NCBI RefSeq assembly: GCF_018130215.1
Contig: NZ_JAFCKQ010000053.1
Span: forward strand, 1 to 57,720
Length of the DNA: 57,720 bases
Origin: Bradyrhizobium jicamae
GTDB lineage: Bacteria; Pseudomonadota; Alphaproteobacteria; Rhizobiales; Xanthobacteraceae
Reading direction: 5' to 3'
Shown here: in pieces, positions 8,466 through 16,735 of the stretch
Layout: the number at the start of each line of letters is the position of its first letter
Numbering within the stretch: position 1 is the first letter of the stretch
Translations under genes and position numbers: made by a program
The notes under the pieces: generated by a model
Databases searched by the model: none
What the model was told of the DNA's origin: nothing
The model's input: only the letters and a program-made list of their open reading frames with translations

Positions 8466-11400
8466 GTGCAGACGACACTGCTCGGCCTGGCAATCGCCTT
8501 CATCCTTGCACTGGTGGCCGCGCTGGTCGGTCCGTATTTCGTCGACTGGAACCAGTTCAGGCCGCAGTTCGAGGCGGAGGCGAGCAAGATCGTCGGTGCG
8601 CCGGTGCGGGTCGCCGGCGATCTCGACGCGCGCCTGCTGCCGGCTCCCTCGCTGCGCCTGAAAACCGTCACTGTCGGCGGCGCAAACGACCTCGGCAAGG
8701 TCCGCGCGGCGAACCTCGCTGTCGAGTTCAGCCTGGGCTCGCTGATGCGCGGCGAGTGGCGCGCGACCGACCTCACGATCAACGGCGTGTCGCTCGATCT
8801 CGGGCTCGATCCCAAGGGGCGGATCGACTGGCCCGCTTCCACCGGCGCCTTCAGCCTGGCCTCGCTTGCGATCGACCGGCTCAACCTCACCGGCCGCGTG
8901 GCGCTGCATGGCGGCGCGAGCCGCAGCACGCTCGAGCTCAACGACATCGCCTTCAGCGGCGACGTCCGTTCGCTCGCCGGCGCGATCCGCGGTGACGGCA
9001 ACTTCATGTTCGAAGGCAACCGCTATCCGTTTCGCGTCTCGTCGGGGCAAGGCCCTGACGGCAGCGGCACCCGCGTTCATTTCAGCATCGATCCCGGCCA
9101 GCGCCCGTTCTCGGTCGATCTCGACGGTGTCCTGAGCTTCGAGGCGCGCGCGCCGCGATTCGACGGAGCCGTCGTGCTGGCGGGCACGCCGACCCGGCGC
9201 GGCGGGAGCGACACGCCGCCGTGGCGGATCGCGGCCAAGGTGAAATCGGACTATTCGGCGGCGCATCTCGACCAGGTCGACGTGAGCTATGGTGCCGAGG
9301 ATCGCGCGCTGAAGTTCGCAGGCAATGGCGATATCCAGTTTGGCGCGGCGCCGCTGCTGCGTGCCTCGCTGACGGCACGACAACTCGATGCCGACAAATT
9401 CGCTGGCAAGGACGGCCAGGACGGCAATACCGAGCCGGCGCAAGTGTTGCCGGTGTTGCGCGGCTTCGTCGCGGGCCTACCGCAATGCCCGATCCCGGTG
9501 CAGATCGAGCTGGCCGCCGAGCAGATCATGCTCGGCGGTCGTCCGCTGCAGGACATCTCGGCCGAGCTTCATTCGGAGGCGAAATCCTGGACGGTGCGCA
9601 GTTTGGAGTTTCGCGCGCCGGGCTCGACGCGTGTCTCGATGAGCGGCGCGAGCGCGCAAGGCGCAGCGCCCAACGGCTTCAAGACTGCGCTCGACATCGA
9701 ATCCTCGGACCCCGATGCGCTGATGACCTGGCTGCAGGGCCGCAGTGACCTTGCCTATCGCAGCCAGAAGCCGCTGCGGTTGCGCGGCGACGTCACTGTG
9801 TCGCCGGCGGGCTTCGCGATCGACGGCATGAAGGCGGAGATCGAGGGTGGCGCGGTCGAAGGCCGGGTCGCCGTCTCGCATCGCGCGAAGGCCGAAGGAT
9901 CGAAGGTCGAGGCACAGCTCAAGGCGGAGCGGCTCGACCTCGATGCGACCGCGGCCTTCATCCGTTCGCTGGCCGGCCCGCAGGCCGAATGGCCCGACGA
10001 GGCGCAGCTCTCGCTCGCCGTCGGGGACGCGATATCGGCGGGGCAGGAGTTGCGGCCGCTGGTCGCGAAACTTGCCTATAGTCCAAAGGACATCGTGCTG
10101 GAGCGGGTGAAAATCGGCCAACCCGGCGACGTCGCGCTCGACGCCAGTGGCCGCTTCGATCGCACCAGCGCGACCGGCAAGCTCGCGCTCGACGCGACGG
10201 CCGCTTCGCTCGGCCGCCTCGTCGCGATCGTGCAGCCGTTCGCACCGTCGTTTGCCGCGCGGCTCGGCGCGCTGCGCGCCGATGCCGGTCCTGTCAGGGC
10301 GAAGCTCGCGCTCGATCTCGGCAACGGAAAGACCGCCGACCGGACGGCGGCGCAGGCGACGCTCGATCTCGATGCGCCGCAGGTCAAGGGACACACCGTG
10401 CTGTCGGCGACGACGCCGGCTGCTGCGATCCGTGGCTTGGATTTCGACACGATCAGCCGCAGCGATCTTGCGCTCGAGACGAAATTCACGGCCAGCGATG
10501 CCAATGCCCTGCTGGCGCTGCTTGGACTTGATCACGTCGTCGCAGCTGGCGCCGGAGCGGCGCAGTTCGAGGGCACGATGAACGGCGCGTGGCACGCGCC
10601 ATTGCGGCTGAAGGCGAGGCTCTGGGGGGCGGGACTTGATGCTGACGCCGAGGGGACCGCGGAGCCGTGGGCCAAGGACTCCAGGTCCAGCGTGAACCTG
10701 CGCATACGCAGCGCCGATCTCAGTCCGCTGCTGCAGCTGAAACCGTCGGACAATCTCGGGAGCATTCGCCTCTCCTCGCGGGTGATGCTGGCGGGAGACA
10801 AGGTGACTTTCGACGATCTCGACAGCATCGTCGCCGGCTCGCGGCTGCGCGGACGGCTGGCGGTGACGCTTGCCGATCAGAAGAGCGTGGAAGGCGAAAT
10901 CGGTCTCGATCAGATCGCGCTGGCGCCGACCTTTGCGACCGCAATCGGCGTGACGGGACATGATGCGGCGGACCCGCTCGGCCCGGGCCTCGTCAATGGC
11001 TGGCGCGGTAAGGTCGCGTTCGAGGCCTTGCGCGGCATGCTGCCGGGCGGCTCCGAACTGCAACCGGTCAGCGGCATTATCAAATCGGACGGCCAGTCAC
11101 TGACCTTCGACGGCATCAAGGGCAAGATCGGAGGCGGTGAGGCGTCGGCCACCGTCGATGCGCGGCAGGGGCCCGGCGGACTTGCTGTGAACGCGAACGT
11201 TCAGCTCTCCGGTGTCGACGGGCCGGCGTTGCGCTATCGCGGCCTTGCGATACCCAAGAGCCGCGCGTCCATGCAGATGACGTTGCTCACCCAGGGGCGC
11301 AGCGCCTCGGCGCTCACCGGTGCGCTGTCCGGCAGCGGCACCGTCACGCTGGACGGTGTGACGCTCAACGGCCTCGACCCGCGAGCGTTCGACGTCGCTA

Positions 11401-12155
11401 TCCGCGCTAGCGACACGGGCCAGGCAACCGACGACATCAGGCTGAAGCAGATCGTCGAGCCGGCGCTTACAGCCGGCTCGCTGTCGATCGCATCGGCGCA
11501 AATTCCCTTCAACATCCGCGACGGCCGCATCCGTGTCGGCGCCACCACGCTCGCGGCCAATGGTGCCAATGCCACCGTATCCGGCGGCTACGACATTCCG
11601 GCAGATCAGGCCGACATCCGCGCCGCGCTGGCGTCGACCCAGGTCGGAACCGTCAACAGTCGCCCGGAGATCCAGTTGCTCGCCGTCGGCACGCCGGACG
11701 GCTTGACGCGAAGCCTCGATATCGCGGCCTTGTCGTCGTGGCTTGCGGTCCGCGCGATCGATCGCGAGACCAAGCGGCTCGACGCGATCGAGCGCGGCGA
11801 GCCGCCGCCACCGCCGGAGCCGATGCCGGCAGCGATTCCGCGACCCACCGAGCCAGCTCCCGAGACACCCAACGCCAATTCCGCGGCATTGCCGCCGACG
11901 GATGTACCGCTGCCGCGCCGCGCGCCGCCCAAGCCGAAGATCGTGGCGCCGCGCCCGCCGGTCGTCCCTCCGGTGGCGACGGCGCCCGCCGTCGTGCCGT
12001 CAGCACCGACCGCGAGCCAGCCACAGGTCGCGCCGTTGCCGCCGCCGATCGAGGTCAAGCCGCCGCCCGGCGCGCTCAGGCCGCGGCCGCGGCCGCCATT
12101 GTCGCTGACGCCACAGGTCGCCAATCCGCCGCCGCGTCCAGCAACACAGAACTAG
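8466..12155 (+). CDS. AsmA-family envelope protein
   Basis: A protein of 1229 aa with one N-terminal membrane anchor (LGLAIAFILALVAALVGPYF, about residues 5-24) and a very long periplasmic region of the AsmA/TamB-like repeating beta type. AsmA-like proteins are thought to form bridges that move lipids between the two membranes; that is family knowledge and not visible here. The GTG start at 8466 follows AAAGGGAG. The C-terminal 120 or so residues are dominated by Pro, Ala and Pro-Pro-Pro runs, a low-complexity tail that could span peptidoglycan. It stands alone with no operon partner. Confidence 0.85.
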   Translation: MQTTLLGLAIAFILALVAALVGPYFVDWNQFRPQFEAEASKIVGAPVRVAGDLDARLLPAPSLRLKTVTVGGANDLGKVRAANLAVEFSLGSLMRGEWRATDLTINGVSLDLGLDPKGRIDWPASTGAFSLASLAIDRLNLTGRVALHGGASRSTLELNDIAFSGDVRSLAGAIRGDGNFMFEGNRYPFRVSSGQGPDGSGTRVHFSIDPGQRPFSVDLDGVLSFEARAPRFDGAVVLAGTPTRRGGSDTPPWRIAAKVKSDYSAAHLDQVDVSYGAEDRALKFAGNGDIQFGAAPLLRASLTARQLDADKFAGKDGQDGNTEPAQVLPVLRGFVAGLPQCPIPVQIELAAEQIMLGGRPLQDISAELHSEAKSWTVRSLEFRAPGSTRVSMSGASAQGAAPNGFKTALDIESSDPDALMTWLQGRSDLAYRSQKPLRLRGDVTVSPAGFAIDGMKAEIEGGAVEGRVAVSHRAKAEGSKVEAQLKAERLDLDATAAFIRSLAGPQAEWPDEAQLSLAVGDAISAGQELRPLVAKLAYSPKDIVLERVKIGQPGDVALDASGRFDRTSATGKLALDATAASLGRLVAIVQPFAPSFAARLGALRADAGPVRAKLALDLGNGKTADRTAAQATLDLDAPQVKGHTVLSATTPAAAIRGLDFDTISRSDLALETKFTASDANALLALLGLDHVVAAGAGAAQFEGTMNGAWHAPLRLKARLWGAGLDADAEGTAEPWAKDSRSSVNLRIRSADLSPLLQLKPSDNLGSIRLSSRVMLAGDKVTFDDLDSIVAGSRLRGRLAVTLADQKSVEGEIGLDQIALAPTFATAIGVTGHDAADPLGPGLVNGWRGKVAFEALRGMLPGGSELQPVSGIIKSDGQSLTFDGIKGKIGGGEASATVDARQGPGGLAVNANVQLSGVDGPALRYRGLAIPKSRASMQMTLLTQGRSASALTGALSGSGTVTLDGVTLNGLDPRAFDVAIRASDTGQATDDIRLKQIVEPALTAGSLSIASAQIPFNIRDGRIRVGATTLAANGANATVSGGYDIPADQADIRAALASTQVGTVNSRPEIQLLAVGTPDGLTRSLDIAALSSWLAVRAIDRETKRLDAIERGEPPPPPEPMPAAIPRPTEPAPETPNANSAALPPTDVPLPRRAPPKPKIVAPRPPVVPPVATAPAVVPSAPTASQPQVAPLPPPIEVKPPPGALRPRPRPPLSLTPQVANPPPRPATQN

Positions 12156-12239
12156 CGCGACGCGTTCTTGCGACAAACGCGCAAGGCGCTTGTGCGGAGA
12201 TCATGCTCAGGCAACAGACTGAAGCGATGACGATTCAAC

Positions 12240-12608
12240 TCAACTGATCGCGCCGGAGGCCCGGTGCTCGAGGATATTGACCAGCTTGCCGAAGGGATCG
12301 CGGACGAAGAAGCGCCGCACGCCCCACGGCTCGTCCGCCGGCCCGTATTCGATCGCAATCTCGGCCGCCGTGACGCGGCGAAGCGCTTCATCGAGATCGT
12401 CGACCTCGATCGACAGATCAGGCACTGGCGCGCCGGAGCCACCTTCGGATGCGAAGCTGATTTGAACCTGCATGGTTTCGGATGAGCCGTAGGTCGCAAC
12501 CCAACCGAAATCCATCAGCGATCGGAGTCCCAGGACATCCTGATAGAACACCTTCGCTGCCGCCACGTCGGTAGCGGCGACGTCAGCGACGATCCGTTTG
12601 ATCTTCAT
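12240..12608 (-). CDS. VOC (glyoxalase/bleomycin resistance) family protein
   Basis: A 122-aa single vicinal-oxygen-chelate domain with paired beta-alpha-beta-beta-beta halves (KIKRIVADVAATDVAAAKVFY at the N-terminus, then VRDPFGKLVNILEHR with the usual C-terminal Glu). Members are small metalloenzymes or binding proteins with varied roles, so no reaction can be assigned. It is transcribed alone, downstream of the terminator of the RHH gene pair. Confidence 0.82.
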   Translation of the reverse strand: MKIKRIVADVAATDVAAAKVFYQDVLGLRSLMDFGWVATYGSSETMQVQISFASEGGSGAPVPDLSIEVDDLDEALRRVTAAEIAIEYGPADEPWGVRRFFVRDPFGKLVNILEHRASGAIS

Positions 12609-12620
12609 GCTGGGTGCCCG

Positions 12621-12657
12621 CGCAAAATTAAGCCGCCATGCTCCATAGCATGGCGGC
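12621..12657 (-). terminator. Intrinsic terminator of the RHH/DUF4169 pair
   Basis: A 10-bp perfect stem (GCCGCCATGC at 12632-12641 with GCATGGCGGC at 12648-12657, six-nt loop) lies just past the end of the RHH gene. On the minus strand it is followed by CTTAATTTTG, a T-rich tail. Confidence 0.75.
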
Positions 12658-12684
12658 GGTCAGTCGCGGCGATTGCAGAGGGTG

Positions 12685-12957
12685 TCAGGCCGATTGGCGC
12701 GTATCGATCTGTTGCGGCCTGACATCCGGCACGGCCGGCGTGGCGCGCGAGCGGAAATAATCCAGCACGAAGAGGCGGATCGCCGAGGAAAGATTCCCCT
12801 GCTGGCGATTATTGTCGATCTCGCCGACCAGCTCCGACAGCGTCATGTTCCGGAGGCCGGAAATCTCTTTCATGCCGTTCCAGAACGCCTCTTCGAGGCT
12901 GACGCTGGTCTTGTGTCCGGCCACCACAATCGAACGCTTCACGACGGGGGACTTCAT
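12685..12957 (-). CDS. Ribbon-helix-helix domain protein
   Basis: A 90-aa protein. Its first 65 residues match the small RHH family common in alphaproteobacteria (KRSIVVAGHKTSVSLEEAFW, then LSELVGEIDNNR). RHH proteins bind DNA as dimers through the N-terminal beta-strand. It overlaps the preceding DUF4169 gene by ATGA (12954-12957), so the two are translationally coupled. Its target is unknown; a repeated 13-mer upstream of the pair is a candidate autoregulatory site. Confidence 0.8.
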   Translation of the reverse strand: MKSPVVKRSIVVAGHKTSVSLEEAFWNGMKEISGLRNMTLSELVGEIDNNRQQGNLSSAIRLFVLDYFRSRATPAVPDVRPQQIDTRQSA

Positions 12958-13142
12958 GATGCCTCTCCTCCGTCGATGCGATGCTGATCGAGGACCTGAG
13001 CGGTGCGCTCTGCGATGAGTTCATCACGGCTGCGCTCTGACTTGGTGCGACCAAATAGCGCACGGTTCGTGTCGGCCTGCTTCGCGGCCTGTTCGCGCTC
13101 GTTGCGCTTCTTGAACCGTTTCAAATTGACCACGTCGCCCAT
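12954..13142 (-). CDS. DUF4169 family small protein
   Basis: A very basic and acidic 62-aa protein beginning MGDVVNLKRFKKR, the hallmark start of DUF4169, followed by a charged helical segment (SERSRDELIAERTAQVLDQH). The function of the family is unknown. The frame is open to 13196, but the ATG at 13142 gives the conserved N-terminus. It is coupled by a 4-base overlap to the RHH gene, and this pairing suggests a joint function that cannot be inferred further from the sequence. Confidence 0.78.
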   Translation of the reverse strand: MGDVVNLKRFKKRNEREQAAKQADTNRALFGRTKSERSRDELIAERTAQVLDQHRIDGGEAS

Positions 13143-13174
13143 GCTTGTCCTCATTGTCCCTTCATCCGACTTGG

Positions 13175-13265
13175 TGATGCATCGTGACGAAAGCAAGAGT
13201 GACGACGCTGCGCGCCTGGTTCGATATCCATCAAGAATCCCCGGTTGATGCGTCGTGATAGCATC
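13175..13265. repeat. Repeated 13-mer upstream of the DUF4169/RHH pair
   Basis: TGATGCATCGTGA (13175-13187) and TGATGCGTCGTGA (13245-13257) differ at one base and lie 70 bp apart in the same orientation. The second copy also forms an inverted repeat TGATGC-N9-GCATCA (13245-13265). Paired sites like this upstream of a gene for a DNA-binding protein suggest an operator, but none is proven. Confidence 0.45.
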
Positions 13266-13388
13266 AAAGAATCAATTTCGCTCTGCGAAAACTTGACATC
13301 TGTCTTGCTGTAACATGCGCCAGCGCGCAGCCGATAGATGACCGGCCTTAGTCTTTAGGCGTTATGATCTATAATTATATCACGCAGG

Positions 13389-13410
13389 TTGTCCGTAATT
13401 ATCCGGACAA
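13389..13410 (-). terminator. Hairpin downstream of fumC
   Basis: TTGTCCG at 13389-13395 and CGGACAA at 13404-13410 form a 7-bp stem with an 8-nt loop, 10 bases past the fumC stop on the minus strand. The following minus-strand sequence is AT-rich without a clean T-run, so termination is likely but not certain. Confidence 0.5.
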
Positions 13411-13419
13411 TGAATGTAC

Positions 13420-14835
13420 TCAGCCGGGGTGTGTCATTTTGTCCGGCTGCACGAGCTGTTCAAATTCATCTGCAGATACAAAGCCAAGCCGCAAAGCTTC
13501 TTCCTTCAGCGTCGTCCCGTGCGCATGCGCGGCCTTGGCGACCTTGGCCGCATTGTCATAGCCAATCTTCGGCGCGAGCGCCGTGACCAGCATCAATGAA
13601 CGCTGCATCAACTCGCTGATGCGCTTTTCGTCTGCGCGTATTCCGACGATGCAATGCTCGGTGAACGAACGGACGACGTCGGACAGCAACTGGATCGAAT
13701 TCATCATACAGTATGCCAGCACGGGCTTGTACACGTTCAGCTCGAAATGGCCCTGGCTGCCGGCGACGGTGATCGTCGTCTCGTTGCCGAACACCTTGCA
13801 GCAGACCATGGTCACCGCTTCGCATTGGGTCGGGTTGACCTTGCCCGGCATGATCGATGAGCCCGGCTCGTTCTCGGGCAGGATCAACTCGCCGAGCCCC
13901 GAGCGCGGGCCCGAACCGAGGAAGCGGATATCGTTGGCGATCTTGAACAGGCCGGTCGCGACCGAATTGATCACGCCGTGAACCAGCACGTAGGCGTCGT
14001 TGGAGGCGAGCGCCTCGAACTTGTTTGCGGCGCTGGTGAACGGCAGCTTGGTGATCTCGGCGACGTGCCTGGCGAAGGCCTTGGCGAATTCCGGCTTCGA
14101 GTTGAGGCCGGTGCCGACGGCGGTGCCACCCTGTGCCAGCGGAAACAGCTCCTTCACGGCGCTCCTGAGGCGCGCGATGCCGCTCTCGACCTGCGCGGCA
14201 TAGCCGGAGAATTCCTGCCCGAGCGTCAGCGGTGTTGCATCCTGGGTGTGGGTGCGCCCGATCTTCACGATCTTGGCGAAAGCCTCCTCCTTCTCGTGCA
14301 ATGCCTGATGCAGCTCGCCGAGCGCCGGGATCAGGTCGGCGATGATCCGGCTTGCCGCCGCGATATGCATCGCAGTCGGGAAAGAGTCGTTCGACGACTG
14401 GCTCATGTTGACGTGGTCGTTCGGATGGATCGGCTGCTTGGCGCCGAGCTCGCCGCCGAGCATCTGGTTGGCACGGTTGGCGATCACCTCATTCACGTTC
14501 ATGTTGGTCTGCGTGCCCGAACCGGTCTGATAGACGACCAGCGGAAAATGATCGTCGAGCTTGCCCTCGATCACTTCCCTGGCGGCGCTGGCAATGCCGC
14601 CGGCGCGCCGTTCATCGAGCTGGCCGAGTTCGCGGTTGGTCTCGGCTGCCGCGAGCTTGACGATGCCGAGCGCGTGAACGATCGCAATCGGCATCCGGTC
14701 ATGGCCGATCTTGAAGTTCTGCCGCGAGCGTTCGGTCTGCGCACCCCAGTAACGGTCGGCAGGCACATCGATCGGACCGAAGCTGTCGGTCTCGCTGCGG
14801 GTGGCGGCGTTGGATGGATTGGTTGATCGAGCCAT
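13420..14835 (-). CDS. fumC: Class II fumarate hydratase
   Basis: A 471-aa cytoplasmic TCA-cycle enzyme converting fumarate to malate, of the iron-independent tetrameric class II type. The superfamily signature GSSIMPGKVNPTQCEA is intact, as are other typical segments (QTGSGTQTNMNVNEVIANRA, SSNDSFPTAMHIA, GRTHTQDATPL). Length matches the family. The ATG at 14835 is chosen because the conserved N-terminus (DSFGPIDVPADRYWG) follows shortly; the frame continues to 14913 without similarity to the family. It is monocistronic, with sspB upstream on the same strand. Confidence 0.96.
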   Translation of the reverse strand: MARSTNPSNAATRSETDSFGPIDVPADRYWGAQTERSRQNFKIGHDRMPIAIVHALGIVKLAAAETNRELGQLDERRAGGIASAAREVIEGKLDDHFPLVVYQTGSGTQTNMNVNEVIANRANQMLGGELGAKQPIHPNDHVNMSQSSNDSFPTAMHIAAASRIIADLIPALGELHQALHEKEEAFAKIVKIGRTHTQDATPLTLGQEFSGYAAQVESGIARLRSAVKELFPLAQGGTAVGTGLNSKPEFAKAFARHVAEITKLPFTSAANKFEALASNDAYVLVHGVINSVATGLFKIANDIRFLGSGPRSGLGELILPENEPGSSIMPGKVNPTQCEAVTMVCCKVFGNETTITVAGSQGHFELNVYKPVLAYCMMNSIQLLSDVVRSFTEHCIVGIRADEKRISELMQRSLMLVTALAPKIGYDNAAKVAKAAHAHGTTLKEEALRLGFVSADEFEQLVQPDKMTHPG

Positions 14836-14988
14836 GGATGCCTTCCGTTGCGTCGTCGATGCGTAACCCGGCGCGATAGCAGGAAGGTCTGCGCAGAGGT
14901 CACGCGCATGCACAAGATAGTGCGGGACGACGATCCGTCATCCCGTGCGAGCGCATCTTACAAGGTCGGAGGCAGGTCCGCGCCTGGA

Positions 14989-15522
14989 TTATTTCTTGCG
15001 GAAGCGATCGAGCCGGACCACTTCGGCGCCTTCGCCGGACTTCGCCGGCTCATCGGCGCCGGCTTCGTCGGCCTTCGCTTCGGCCGCGGGTCGAACTGCC
15101 GGTGCGGGGAGGGGCGTGGCTGGCGCTGAGGCTGGCAACTCGGCAGGCGGCGCTTCGGCCACCGCGTCGGAGGCGTCGAACTGCAGGTCGAACGGTGCGG
15201 ACGGATCGAGGAAGCGCGTCACCGCGGCGAAGGGCACGGTCAGCCGCTCGGGGATTCCGCCGAACGACAGGCCGACCTCGAACCGGTCCTCCGTCACCAC
15301 CAGATCCCAGAACTGGTGTTGCAGGATGATGGTCATCTCTTCCGGATATTGCGCGAGCAGCCGCGGCGACAATTTCACGCCCTCGGCGGTCGACAGGAAG
15401 GTGATGTAGAAATGATGCTCGCCGGGCAGACCATGTTCGGCGGCGTCGGTCAGAACCCGGCGCAGCACCCCGCGCAGCGCGTCGCGCGCCAGCACGTCAT
15501 ATCGGATGTGATCGGTCGCCAT
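14989..15522 (-). CDS. sspB: SspB family ClpXP adaptor (alpha type)
   Basis: A 177-aa protein. Residues about 1-110 form the SspB fold that binds the ssrA degradation tag (IRYDVLARDALRGVL, HHFYITFLSTAEGVKL, TIILQHQFWDLVV). A Pro/Ala/Glu-rich flexible linker follows, ending in EVVRLDRFRKK, which resembles the C-terminal ClpX-docking peptide of SspB. It tethers tmRNA-tagged proteins to ClpXP for destruction. The tmRNA gene lies directly upstream on the same strand, about 140 bp away, so tag and tag-reader are neighbours. Confidence 0.9.
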   Translation of the reverse strand: MATDHIRYDVLARDALRGVLRRVLTDAAEHGLPGEHHFYITFLSTAEGVKLSPRLLAQYPEEMTIILQHQFWDLVVTEDRFEVGLSFGGIPERLTVPFAAVTRFLDPSAPFDLQFDASDAVAEAPPAELPASAPATPLPAPAVRPAAEAKADEAGADEPAKSGEGAEVVRLDRFRKK

Positions 15523-15664
15523 GGTAATCCTGTTGCTTTCGAAAATTGACCCGTGGCGCCGCCGGACCGCCGACTCGCCCCATTTTGGCCATGCTACCCC
15601 GCCGGGAGCCGGAAATCAGCAGGGGCGGCAGCGGAAATGCTGGCCGAAATCCCTGGTCTGGAAT

Positions 15665-15989
15665 GAAGTGGAGGCTTCTGTTGCCAGGTGCCTCCGAACC
15701 CCGCCTAGCGGAGCTTAACCCGCTAGGACTTTAAGATGGTCTTTCAAACTGCGTTACGCAGCCTGAGCAACCGGAGCAAAGTTGTCGTTGGCAACTATTG
15801 CAATGGCCCGATGTCGGCGGAACCATACCGAGAAAAAACGCGCCCTTTACGCCCTCGTCGATCCTATTTCGCCCCCGCCAAAAGCCGCCTCGAGGCGACG
15901 GGTTTTGGTGGAGGCGCCGGGTACCGCCCCCGGGTCCGAATGGTTTATTGCGACGGTCATTTATTTCCATAGCCGGCGAACCGGCACCC
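15665..15989 (-). ncRNA. ssrA: Two-piece, circularly permuted tmRNA
   Basis: On the minus strand the acceptor piece comes first (about 15989-15906), ending GCGCCTCCACCA with CCA at 15906, and then an internal transcribed spacer to 15877. The coding piece starts at 15876 with GGGGGCGAAATAGGATCGAC. Its first seven bases pair with CGCCTCC of the acceptor piece to rebuild the acceptor stem. The resume frame is 15792-15754 and encodes ANDNFAPVAQAA then TAA. Two further hairpins follow (CTAGCGG/CCGCTAG and GGAGGC/GCCTCC), ending near 15665. A possible -10 TATATT lies at 15997-15992. The RNA rescues stalled ribosomes and tags the protein. Open frames across this stretch are not genes. The 3' end is approximate. 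Confidence 0.93.
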
Positions 15990-16227
15990 TCAATATAGGG
16001 GGCAACGATTGAGAAAAATAGAGCCGATTCAGGGCTGTTCAGGTGTGAAAACGCGCCGATTTGGGTCATCACGCATCATCGCTCAGTTCCGCGTCTTGCG
16101 CAGGCCTTCGGTCCGGTGACCGACGCCGGCTGGCATTGCCTGACGAAAATCGCTAGCAAGGTCTTGGGCGAACATCACAAACCATCCAATCAGAACGGGC
16201 GGGAAAGCCTGCCGGGGGAGTGAATTC

Positions 16228-16728
16228 ATGACTGACACGCCGAACCAGGCGCCGGCCAGATCCATCCTGCCGAAATGGGTGCGCGGACCGCAGGACTTTG
16301 TCGGCGGAATCGTCCTGATCGGGATCGCCCTGTTTGCGCTGTGGGCGTCCAGCGATCTGCAGGGCATGCACGGATTCTCCTTCGGCGCCGGCACGGCGCC
16401 ACGCATATTCGCCGTGCTGCTGCTGCTGCTGGGCGCAGCCGTCGCCGTGGTGGGGGTCCTCAAGGACGGTCCGCATATCGCAGCCTACTCATGGCGAGGG
16501 CCGTTCTTCGTGGCGGCGTCGATCGTGTTCTTCGCGCTCGCGATCCGGCCGGTCGGACTCGTCGTCTCCGCCTTCGTGAGCTTCCTGATCGCGGCTCTGG
16601 GCTCGCATGAGACCAAATGGCTCGAGGCGATCATTGTCGGCGCCTGCCTGACGCTCGGCTGCGCGCTGCTGTTCCCCTACGTCCTGGGGCTGCCGATGCC
16701 GATGTTCCCGCGCTTCCTGGTGCAGTGA
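16228..16728 (+). CDS. tctB: Tripartite tricarboxylate transporter small membrane protein TctB
   Basis: A 166-aa protein with four membrane helices (FVGGIVLIGIALFALWASSD, FAVLLLLLGAAVAVVGV, FFVAASIVFFALAIRPVGL and a C-terminal pair), matching the TctB family. It is the small subunit of a secondary carboxylate transporter that needs a periplasmic binding protein TctC. A strong GGGGGAG precedes the start. It is 7 bp from tctA. No TctC gene is present in the window. Confidence 0.87.
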   Translation: MTDTPNQAPARSILPKWVRGPQDFVGGIVLIGIALFALWASSDLQGMHGFSFGAGTAPRIFAVLLLLLGAAVAVVGVLKDGPHIAAYSWRGPFFVAASIVFFALAIRPVGLVVSAFVSFLIAALGSHETKWLEAIIVGACLTLGCALLFPYVLGLPMPMFPRFLVQ

Positions 16729-16735
16729 GGGCGCG

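Noticed and set aside
6194..9019. A 941-codon minus-strand open frame across the TetR, P450 and AsmA region
   Set aside because: It crosses several well-supported genes and has no recognisable domain; it is a GC-bias artefact.
12685..13142. Toxin-antitoxin interpretation of the RHH/DUF4169 pair
   Set aside because: RHH proteins can be antitoxins, but DUF4169 has no toxin-like motif and the pair is widespread in this lineage; kept only as a weak possibility.
15731..16072. Open frames in both directions between sspB and tctB
   Set aside because: They fall on the tmRNA gene and its promoter region.
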